Assembly (NCBI GenBank): GCA_003509305.1
Contig: DOMU01000114.1
Span: forward strand, 1-10,203
DNA: 10,203 nucleotides
Reading direction: 5' to 3'
Origin: Desulfobulbaceae bacterium
Lineage (GTDB): Bacteria; Desulfobacterota; Desulfobulbia; Desulfobulbales; Desulfocapsaceae
In this document: in pieces, positions 1 through 5,731 of the stretch
Position numbering within the stretch: position 1 is the first letter of the stretch
Layout: every line of letters begins with the position of its first letter
Translations under genes and position numbers: made by a program
The notes under the pieces: generated by a model
The model's input: the letters and a program-made list of their open reading frames with translations, nothing else
Databases searched by the model: none
What the model was told of the DNA's origin: nothing

Positions 1-884
1 AGGCAAACCGCTGTAACGCGCAACATCTCCCCGGCATTAATTTTCCGGAAACCCTTTCCGTTACCGCATCCCTGGCCGAGGCGGTGAAAAGCAGCCGTCA
101 TATCTGCCTGGTGGTGCCATCGCATGGCTTGCGTCAGGTGTATGGCCAGCTTCAGCCGCTTCTTGAAGAAAATTCTTTCATTATTTCAGCGATCAAAGGT
201 ATCGAAAACGAAACTTTGCTCACCATGTCGCGGCTCATCGCTTCGCTTGATGAGGCGGCGGGCCAGAAAGGCAATCCGCCGGCGGTATTGTCCGGACCAT
301 CGTTCGCCCTGGAAGTGGCACAGGAGAAGCCGACGGCGATTGCCATTGGCTGCGCTGATCCAGCCATTGCCACCATGTGGCAAAATATTTTCAACACACC
401 ATGGTTTCGGGTCTATACCAGCGACGATGTGACCGGCCTGGAGTTGGCCGCCGCCCTGAAAAATATCATTGCCATTGCCACGGGAATTTGCGATGGCATT
501 GGTTATGGCTCAAACGCCAGGGCGGCGCTGATTACCAGAGGCTTGGCTGAAATAAGCCGCCTTGGTGTCGCCTTGGGCGCAAAGCCGACTACCTTTTTAG
601 GTTTGAGCGGTGTTGGCGATTTACTTCTTACCTGCACCGGCGCCTTGAGCCGCAATCGCCGCACTGGCTTGATGCTGGCTGAGGGAAAAAACCTGAAGGA
701 AATAAACGACAGTCTGCAAATGGTGGCTGAGGGTATAAAAACCACCAAGTCAGCCTTCGATCTGGGGCAAAAAATGGGCATTGAAATGCCGATTGCCGAG
801 CAGATGTACCAAATTATTTACCAGGGAAAAGACTGCGCCACCGCCGCCCGTGATCTGCTCGTGCGGGAACTGAAGCCGGAGTGA
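1..884 (+). CDS. gpsA: Glycerol-3-phosphate dehydrogenase [NAD(P)+], 5' end outside window
   Basis: Cytosolic enzyme that reduces dihydroxyacetone phosphate to sn-glycerol-3-phosphate, the backbone precursor of phospholipids. The reading frame is open from position 3, giving 293 residues here. The usual family length is about 330-340, so roughly 40 residues, including the N-terminal GxGxxG nucleotide-binding loop, lie upstream of the window. Visible family motifs in order are LPGINFPETL, VPSHGLRQ, SGPSFALEVA, the catalytic-lysine segment AALKNIIAIATG, the substrate-domain segment GYGSNARAALITRG, GLSGVGDLLLTCTG with SRNRRTG, and the C-terminal VAEGIKTTKSA and MPIAEQMYQIIY. The GTG at 84 is internal and is not the start, because conserved sequence continues upstream in frame. 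The TGA stop lies 4 bases from the stop of plsY on the other strand. The two enzymes act in sequence: GpsA makes the G3P that PlsY acylates. Identification is secure. Confidence 0.97.
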   Translation, partial: ANRCNAQHLPGINFPETLSVTASLAEAVKSSRHICLVVPSHGLRQVYGQLQPLLEENSFIISAIKGIENETLLTMSRLIASLDEAAGQKGNPPAVLSGPSFALEVAQEKPTAIAIGCADPAIATMWQNIFNTPWFRVYTSDDVTGLELAAALKNIIAIATGICDGIGYGSNARAALITRGLAEISRLGVALGAKPTTFLGLSGVGDLLLTCTGALSRNRRTGLMLAEGKNLKEINDSLQMVAEGIKTTKSAFDLGQKMGIEMPIAEQMYQIIYQGKDCATAARDLLVRELKPE

Positions 885-888
885 AGTT

Positions 889-1485
889 TCAGTCTTTTTT
901 CCGCCAGCTTTTTTCTTCTCCACGCCACAACCGGGCGATGTTTTCGTGGTGCTTCAGCCAGATCAGCGCCACTACCGGCAGGCAGACGATCACCGTCGTC
1001 AGCGGTGAACCGCTGAGCCACAAGAAGAGTGGCAAGACGGTGGCGGCGGTCAGGGACCCGACCGAGACGAAACCGCTGAACCAGACCGCGACCAGAAAAC
1101 AAACAAGCGCTAATCCAACGGCCAGGGGCGACAAGAACAAAAACATACCTAAGGCGGTGGCCACTCCTTTGCCGCCCTTAAATTTCAGATAGACCGGAAA
1201 GGTATGACCGACCACCGCCGCCAAGCCACAGGCGGCCACCCACCAATCGGCATTGACCTCGTTCGCCAAGATGGTTTCAGCCGCTAACATCGGTAGATAG
1301 GATTTCAGGACATCACAACACAGTGTCGCCGCGCCGAGTTTTTTACCCAGCACCCGGCTGACGTTGGTGGCGCCAATGTTGCCGCTGCCCTCTTTGCGCA
1401 CATCGGCGCCGGCCAGTTTGCCGATGAAAAGGCCAAAGGGCAAGGCGCCAATCAGATAGCTGACGGCAATCAATAAAAAAATCAT
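889..1485 (-). CDS. plsY: Glycerol-3-phosphate acyltransferase PlsY
   Basis: Inner-membrane enzyme that transfers an acyl group from acyl-phosphate to position 1 of glycerol-3-phosphate, giving lysophosphatidate. The chosen start gives 198 residues, the normal family length. It is an ATG preceded by a strong AAAGGAGG ribosome binding site. A longer frame to 1635 exists but adds unrelated residues upstream of the hydrophobic first helix MIFLLIAVSYLIG. All three PlsY motifs are present: SGNIGATN (34-41), the GHTFPVYLKFKGGKGVAT segment (93-110), and HHENIARL (179-186). Several hydrophobic segments fit the multi-pass topology, and the C-terminus is lysine-rich. It lies tail to tail with gpsA. The 211 bases between it and the upstream GH3 gene suggest its own promoter, though I could not identify one with confidence. 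Confidence 0.97.
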   Translation of the reverse strand: MIFLLIAVSYLIGALPFGLFIGKLAGADVRKEGSGNIGATNVSRVLGKKLGAATLCCDVLKSYLPMLAAETILANEVNADWWVAACGLAAVVGHTFPVYLKFKGGKGVATALGMFLFLSPLAVGLALVCFLVAVWFSGFVSVGSLTAATVLPLFLWLSGSPLTTVIVCLPVVALIWLKHHENIARLWRGEEKSWRKKD

Positions 1486-1647
1486 GGCGATTCCTCCTTT
1501 TTTATGCGGCTGGTTTATATTGGCGGCACGATACCGGTGAGGGGGAAGCGGAACAAGGAGAAATTTCGATACTGAGTCATAGCGATCGGGCGAAAATAGC
1601 CGCCTACGAGTTGAGTTGTATGGATTTTCAGGCATGTTTTCCGTCCA

Positions 1648-1667
1648 TCACGGTTGACTCGCCGTGA
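1648..1667. repeat. Small inverted repeat downstream of the GH3 gene
   Basis: TCACGG and CCGTGA form a perfect 6-bp stem around an 8-base loop. On the minus strand the stem lies about 30 bases past the GH3 stop codon, but no T tract follows. It could be a weak or Rho-assisted 3' end. It is the only structure I see in the 1486-1696 gap, which otherwise holds no convincing gene. Confidence 0.3.
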
Positions 1668-1696
1668 GTGCGCCTGCCCGTTTGATGAACAATGAA

Positions 1697-3043
1697 TCAT
1701 TTGATACGTGGCGCCCCAAAAGCATCGAGCCGGGTGGCGCTTTCGGCCAAGGATCGCTTATCCACCCGGCCCGCCTGGTGGCTTTTCACTACTCCATAAA
1801 TGGCTCGATAATACTGGTCCGGATCGTAAGAAACCAGTAACAAATCTATTCCGGCATTCAGGGCCAGTGTTGCCGCCCGGTCGATGCCGAATCGATAAGC
1901 CGCTTCCATATTCAAATCGTCGGTGATGAGCAGTCCCTGAAAATTCCAACCACGATCCCTGTTCCTCAGAATATCATGCACCACAACGCGGGACAGGGAA
2001 ACCGGGTATTTCGGGTCGATGGCTGTCAGGCGGATATGTGAAAGCATTATGGCGGCGCCGGTTTTCGCCGGCACCTGGCGAAACGGCGAAAGATCTTCAG
2101 TCAGTTCTTTCCAGGTGAGTGGCAGGCTTTCGCTGAAGAGATGAGTATCGCCCGATACTTGCCGCAATCCTGGAAAATGTTTGACTGTCGGCTGGATACC
2201 GGCGGCGAGCAGTCCCTGGCAATAGGCGGTTGCCAGGCGGATGACGATGCGAGGGTCAGCGGCGATTGCCCGCCGTTCGATCTGGGTATAAAGGTCGATG
2301 CCGGTATTCTGTCGCCACGGTTTTAGGTCAACGACCGGGGCCAGATTCATGGTAAAGCCGAGATCGGCCATTGCTTCCCCCTGACGCCTGCCATACTCAT
2401 AACCTCGTTGTTCCAAATTGGCATCTGAACCTGCAAGCGTGGCGAGCGGCGGCATCGGTGGGAGCATCGGTGACAGATGGGCGACGACGCCACCTTCCTG
2501 ATCGGCCAGGACTACAAGCGGCGGCAGGCCGACTTTTCGGCGCAGGGTCTGGAGGCCGGCAATGCGCTGACTGAGACTTGTGAAAGTTTCTCCGGCAAGA
2601 TTTCTCCGGGTCAGATAGATGCCGCCAATCAGCCCTTGCCTGGCCAGAGGTTCAATATTTTCAAAGGAACGGAAACCGGTGATGAAATGCCGTCCGATCC
2701 GCTGGGCCGCCCGTTGTTCGACCGGATTTTTCGCCATACCGCCGACAATCTGACTTTTCTGCCAGTAAAACCAGAACTCCTGTCCTGTTGTAATGACAAT
2801 AATCAGTGTCGCGACGCCCAATCGCAACCAGGGTTCATACTGCCGCCGTTGTTTGCCATGACGGCGGGCGAAGATGGTAAACAAAATGGTCAGGCTGGCG
2901 ACAAGGAGCAGCGCCGGTGTTTCCCAATCGCGCCAGAAAAAGAGCCGTGGATGTTTCAGGTTGAAGGCAACAAACAGAGCGACGATCAATGGCGGCCAAA
3001 ACAGGGCCAGCCGTACTGAACGAAGAAGGTTGTATTTTTTCAT
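1697..3043 (-). CDS. Membrane-anchored glycoside hydrolase family 3 (NagZ-like beta-N-acetylhexosaminidase)
   Basis: A 448-residue protein. Residues about 105-440 form a GH3 N-terminal-type TIM-barrel domain: DQEGG at 181-185, GFTMNLAPVVDL around 229-240, KHFPG at 288-292 and TDDLNMEA at 374-381. The Asp in TDD (D375) aligns with the family nucleophile. The NagZ loop KHFPGHG..DSH is recognisable with identical spacing as KHFPGLR..DTH, so the general acid/base pair Asp-x-His (D299, H301) is kept while the first loop histidine is replaced by Leu. Unlike cytosolic NagZ (about 340 residues), it has three hydrophobic segments near 11-28, 42-59 and 74-92. The basic stretch RRHGKQRR between the second and third predicts, by the positive-inside rule, a periplasmic catalytic domain. 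The substrate is probably GlcNAc-containing muropeptide or glycan, but this is inferred. The ATG has only a weak GGAAACGG site upstream. Confidence 0.85.
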   Translation of the reverse strand: MKKYNLLRSVRLALFWPPLIVALFVAFNLKHPRLFFWRDWETPALLLVASLTILFTIFARRHGKQRRQYEPWLRLGVATLIIVITTGQEFWFYWQKSQIVGGMAKNPVEQRAAQRIGRHFITGFRSFENIEPLARQGLIGGIYLTRRNLAGETFTSLSQRIAGLQTLRRKVGLPPLVVLADQEGGVVAHLSPMLPPMPPLATLAGSDANLEQRGYEYGRRQGEAMADLGFTMNLAPVVDLKPWRQNTGIDLYTQIERRAIAADPRIVIRLATAYCQGLLAAGIQPTVKHFPGLRQVSGDTHLFSESLPLTWKELTEDLSPFRQVPAKTGAAIMLSHIRLTAIDPKYPVSLSRVVVHDILRNRDRGWNFQGLLITDDLNMEAAYRFGIDRAATLALNAGIDLLLVSYDPDQYYRAIYGVVKSHQAGRVDKRSLAESATRLDAFGAPRIK

Positions 3044-3193
3044 CCGTTTCCGATACCAGATTTGTCATATGGCGTCCAGGAAACCGGTGAAACTTTTGTA
3101 AAAAATATAAAAAATGACTCCGTTAGCGAGAGACTTGAAACCGGTCGGAAAACTACGTCTGATTATTCATAGTCACGCCCGATTTCGTGGCCA

Positions 3194-3220
3194 CGGCCCT
3201 GACCCCGTTTGTCAGGGCCG
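3194..3220 (-). terminator. GC-rich hairpin after tonB, candidate transcript end
   Basis: CGGCCCTGAC and GTCAGGGCCG form a perfect 10-bp stem with a 7-base loop. It lies 26 bases downstream of the tonB stop codon. On the minus strand no T run follows, while on the plus strand a short TTTT follows, so it is not a textbook intrinsic terminator for tonB. It may stabilise the 3' end or act together with Rho. The rest of the 3044-3246 gap is AT-rich (A tracts near 3100-3115) and may hold the GH3 promoter, but I see no clear -35/-10 pair. Confidence 0.5.
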
Positions 3221-3246
3221 CGAGTTTTGGCACAATGCCCCGATTT

Positions 3247-3936
3247 TCATTGCAGTTTGAAAGCTATCGGCAGCCTCAGCCGCGCCGGCGCCGGTGGATG
3301 CGGGAAAGGCGATGAGCGGCGGATAGCATCGCGGACAGCCTCGTCCAGCACTTCGTGACCGGAGCTTTTGACGATGGTGATTTCTTCAGCATGGCCATCT
3401 TTAGCAAGAAAAAAAGCGACGATAATCGCCCCGGACAGGCGTTGCCGCCGCGCCGACATCGGGAATTTCAAATTGCGCGTGATGATACCGCGAATGTAGG
3501 CGTATTCGGGCGGCAGGCCGTTTTTAACCGCGGTTAGAGGTGCCGGCGGCAACTGGGAAGATACCGGCTTAAACGGAGCGGCGGCTGGATCCGGCGGTGG
3601 GGATGGCACCTCGGGCACAGGCACCGCCGTGGGCGAGTCACCCGGCTCGAAGGCCACCGGTTGTGGTGGCGTTTTTTGCTGTTTTACCGGCGTCGGCTGT
3701 TTCTTCTCCGGGGTCACAGTCTTTTTCGGCTTGAGTTTCGGCGGTTCGGGTTCTGGCGGTGCCGGCGGCGGTTCAGGAGGAGGCGACGGTTGCACCACTT
3801 CCTCCGGAAGTAACGACAGATCTATGGCCATGACCGGAGCGGGGACCGACGCGGAATGGGTGAAATAGATGACGATGAGCGCCGCCAGAATATGCAGCAG
3901 GAGCGATATCCGGGTGGCCCGAGCTTGATGACTCAT
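3247..3936 (-). CDS. tonB: Energy transducer TonB
   Basis: A 229-residue periplasm-spanning protein that carries energy from the ExbB/ExbD proton channel to outer-membrane receptors. Residues 10-28 form the single N-terminal membrane anchor and keep the Ser-x3-His pattern (S11, H15) that TonB proteins use to contact ExbD/ExbB. Residues about 46-133 are Pro-rich, with the usual switch from acidic (PPEPEPPK) to basic (LKPKKTVTPEKK) repeats, able to span the periplasm. Residues about 145-229 are the TonB C-terminal domain: KFPMSARR, SGAIIVAFFLAKDG, SSGHEVLDEAV and the SPFPHPP end. The start ATG overlaps the exbD stop (ATGA), indicating translational coupling. The ribosome binding site is weak, which fits coupling. 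As the last gene of the receptor locus it is probably dedicated to this receptor, although TonB proteins can serve several. Confidence 0.95.
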   Translation of the reverse strand: MSHQARATRISLLLHILAALIVIYFTHSASVPAPVMAIDLSLLPEEVVQPSPPPEPPPAPPEPEPPKLKPKKTVTPEKKQPTPVKQQKTPPQPVAFEPGDSPTAVPVPEVPSPPPDPAAAPFKPVSSQLPPAPLTAVKNGLPPEYAYIRGIITRNLKFPMSARRQRLSGAIIVAFFLAKDGHAEEITIVKSSGHEVLDEAVRDAIRRSSPFPHPPAPARLRLPIAFKLQ

Positions 3937-4316
3937 GGCGTTTGCTCGGTTTGCAGGCTCAGATGGCTGAAGCCAAGTTGTTTAATCAAGCTGAAAACGT
4001 CGACAAATGCCTGCAGAGCCAGATTTTTGTCGGCGCGGACCAGAATGGGTGTCTCGCGCCCGAGTGGTGTAAGCAGGGACGTCAGCGCCTCCAGGCTGGT
4101 CTCATCGCCATCCAGCCAGAGGCGTCCATCCGGGCCGATGGTAACTGTGCGCGGACGGGAATCGGCCAGTGATTCCGCCGCCTTGGCTTTGGGCAGTTCC
4201 ACCTTGATGCCGCCAGTGGCGATGAAAGTCGATGTAGTCAGAACGATCGTCAGGAGCACCAGCATCACATCCACCAGCGGAATGATGTTGAGGTAATCAA
4301 ATTCCTTTTCATCCAT
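3933..4316 (-). CDS. exbD: Biopolymer transport protein ExbD
   Basis: A 127-residue inner-membrane protein that, with ExbB, converts the proton gradient into motion of TonB. The single N-terminal helix (about 12-33, IIPLVDVMLVLLTIVL) carries the essential protonatable aspartate D16 at the family position. The rest is the periplasmic domain, with the LPKAKA segment after the helix and the ILVRADKN strand typical of ExbD/TolR. Its start overlaps the end of exbB by 8 bases and its stop overlaps the tonB start by 4, so the three genes are tightly coupled. TolR is the alternative, but the neighbours and the direct link to tonB favour ExbD. Confidence 0.95.
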   Translation of the reverse strand: MDEKEFDYLNIIPLVDVMLVLLTIVLTTSTFIATGGIKVELPKAKAAESLADSRPRTVTIGPDGRLWLDGDETSLEALTSLLTPLGRETPILVRADKNLALQAFVDVFSLIKQLGFSHLSLQTEQTP

Positions 4317-4728
4317 GGTGGATATCCCATTGCAGCAGGATGACTTTACAGCGGCGCAGGAGCAGGTTGTAGCAGACCACAGCCGGGATGGCGACGAGCA
4401 GCCCGAAGGCCGTGGCCTTGAGGGCCATAGCCAACCCGGTCATAATTTTTGCGGTGTCGAACCCTGCCGCGCCGATGTCGTAAAAGGTGAGCATGATGCC
4501 TAAAACCGTGCCCAGCAAGCCAACATAGGGCGCATTCGAGCCGATGGTGGCGATTAAATGCAGTTTATTAGTCAGGTGCAGTTCCAGGGCGCGGCGGTCG
4601 GCGAAGTTCCCGACTCGCGTTGCCCGGTAGATGAGAAGGCGCTCTATGGCGATGGCAACGGCTATGACGCTCATGACCATCAACAGACCCAGGATGCCGT
4701 AATCAATAAACAAATGAAGATGTTCCAT
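4309..4728 (-). CDS. exbB: TonB-system proton channel subunit ExbB (short form)
   Basis: A 139-residue MotA/TolQ/ExbB-family inner-membrane protein. It corresponds to the compact ExbB type that lacks the long N-terminal extension of the roughly 240-residue E. coli form. Three membrane helices are visible: about 8-30 (the IDYGILGLLMVMSVIA segment), about 65-82 (VGLLGTVLGIMLTF) and about 97-120 (TGLAMALKATAFGLLVAIPA). The last two are the pore-lining, threonine-containing family signatures. The ATG is preceded by a good AAGGAA site. It begins 25 bases after a His-rich small ORF and 173 bases after the DUF4198 gene, so it may be reached by readthrough or have its own promoter. Confidence 0.95.
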   Translation of the reverse strand: MEHLHLFIDYGILGLLMVMSVIAVAIAIERLLIYRATRVGNFADRRALELHLTNKLHLIATIGSNAPYVGLLGTVLGIMLTFYDIGAAGFDTAKIMTGLAMALKATAFGLLVAIPAVVCYNLLLRRCKVILLQWDIHHG

Positions 4729-4753
4729 CGGAAATTCCTTGCCAGGTCACGCC

Positions 4754-4822
4754 TTAATCACGATGCTGATCGACAGCTCTGTGATGGTGGACGTGGGTAT
4801 GTGTGTGGTGGCGTTGGGTCAT
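4754..4822 (-). CDS. His-rich 22-residue small ORF upstream of exbB (hypothetical)
   Basis: An ATG-started frame on the minus strand, MTQRHH..QHRD, with 8 histidines in 22 residues, seven of them in the core HHTHTHVHHH. The stop lies 25 bases before the exbB ATG. No strong ribosome binding site is visible; the sequence before the ATG is TTGATAACGGC. The frame is also open upstream, back to a TAA that overlaps the end of the DUF4198 gene, so the coding stretch could be a tail or remnant of something longer. The composition suggests binding of Ni, Co, Zn or Cu, which would suit the surrounding uptake locus. It also resembles his-operon leader peptides in composition, but there is no room for an attenuator hairpin before exbB. 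It is a candidate only; a chance repeat of CAC/CAT codons is possible. Confidence 0.35.
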   Translation of the reverse strand: MTQRHHTHTHVHHHRAVDQHRD

Positions 4823-4846
4823 GCCGTTATCAATCAATGAAGAATC

Positions 4847-4878
4847 GCTCCATCCTCCCCGCAAGTGGAAGATGGAGC
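4847..4878 (-). terminator. Stem-loop between the DUF4198 gene and exbB
   Basis: GCTCCATCTTCC and GGAGGATGGAGC (minus strand) form a 12-bp stem with one T-G wobble and an 8-base loop. It lies 23 bases past the DUF4198 stop. The downstream sequence GATTCTTCATTG is only loosely T-rich, so it may be a partial terminator or processing site that sets receptor/DUF4198 levels apart from exbB-exbD-tonB. Such a step-down would make sense because receptors are needed in larger amounts. Confidence 0.5.
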
Positions 4879-4901
4879 ATCCACTGTTTACGCGATCCGA
4901 C

Positions 4902-5672
4902 TCAGTCGCTTACTGAAAATGTCAGCGTGGCGTTGTAATTCATGCTGTCGCAAACCTCCAGGTCGGGATAGGGCTGAGACTGCGTGACTTTGGCCAGCCA
5001 CTGGCCTTTCTTCAGTGGAATGATGGCGATTTCGCCGTCCTGATTGACCCGACCGGCAAAAGCGACAGCCCCGTCCTCGGAAAATCCGGCGAAATACGCT
5101 TTCACTTCCGCGCCAGGCAATGGTTTACCCTTGAACAGTACCCGCACTGGTAGTTTTTCTCCAGCCTTCAGACCAACTGGATTTATGAGTGGCACAATCT
5201 CCAGGGTCTGACCAATGGGCTTGACCGCGAGAGTCGAATCCAGCACGCCGCCGACGGAAATGACCTCTTTGCCAAAACCAACAGACATGCGGCAGGATAT
5301 GGCATCCGGCGCTTCCTTTTTATTTTTCGTCACGTAACCATCAGGTGTCCGTGAAAAGAAGCCAGGGTTTTGCGATACCGCCAATATATAAGTGCCGGGA
5401 GGTGGCGTCTCCTTACTGCTGTACTCCCATGGTCGCACCCCTTGTTTCAAGGCGATCTTTCCCTTTGCACCCAGCACTTCCGGCGTGTTATAGCGGCCGC
5501 CGATTTCATCGGCCTTGATTTCATCGCCGGTTGGAAAATTATGGCCCTGGCCGAGGAAGACAGCTAATGGTTTGCCGGGTTCCGCGGTTTGACTGCCCGC
5601 CCAGAAATCGTGGGCCTGGGCCGTGGCGGCGAACATGCTCAGAAGAGAAGCGACAGCAATGGTTTTACGCAT
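4902..5672 (-). CDS. Periplasmic DUF4198 protein, probable metal-uptake accessory
   Basis: A 256-residue exported protein. Residues 1-20 form a clear signal peptide ending AQA, and the mature protein would start HDFW, giving a free N-terminal histidine (H21), a common metal-ligand arrangement in this family. A second conserved-looking motif is GHNFPTGDE (43-51, H44). Two cysteines, C127 and C241, could form a disulfide. The middle part (about 150-230) has the LKAGEKLPVRVLFKGKPLPG and NQDGEIAIIPLKKGQWL patterns of an Ig-like/carboxypeptidase-regulatory beta-sandwich. DUF4198 proteins have been linked to nickel/cobalt uptake and often sit next to TonB receptors; that is family knowledge. The exact ligand here is inferred. 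A GGAG site lies just upstream of the ATG. The gene follows the receptor gene after 59 bases and is probably co-transcribed with it. Confidence 0.85.
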   Translation of the reverse strand: MRKTIAVASLLSMFAATAQAHDFWAGSQTAEPGKPLAVFLGQGHNFPTGDEIKADEIGGRYNTPEVLGAKGKIALKQGVRPWEYSSKETPPPGTYILAVSQNPGFFSRTPDGYVTKNKKEAPDAISCRMSVGFGKEVISVGGVLDSTLAVKPIGQTLEIVPLINPVGLKAGEKLPVRVLFKGKPLPGAEVKAYFAGFSEDGAVAFAGRVNQDGEIAIIPLKKGQWLAKVTQSQPYPDLEVCDSMNYNATLTFSVSD

Positions 5673-5731
5673 GATAATTCTCCATAATCGTTGGGTTGTT
5701 GTGTCTCCGGCTTAAAGCCGCGTTCTCAGAA

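Noticed and set aside
1515..1700. 61-codon minus-strand frame in the plsY-GH3 gap
   Set aside because: It overlaps the GH3 stop, has no recognisable sequence or good ribosome binding site, and its composition looks random.
3629..3868. Glycine-rich plus-strand frame
   Set aside because: It is the complement of the proline codons in the TonB spacer, so the composition is an artefact of the other strand.
4754..4822. His-rich ORF as a true histidine-operon leader
   Set aside because: No histidine biosynthesis gene follows, and only 25 bases separate it from exbB, too few for the terminator/antiterminator pair of a his leader.
5708..5720. CGGCT-TAA-AGCCG mini-hairpin between the receptor and DUF4198 genes
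   Set aside because: A 5-bp stem with no T tract is too weak to call a terminator; the genes are close and probably co-transcribed.
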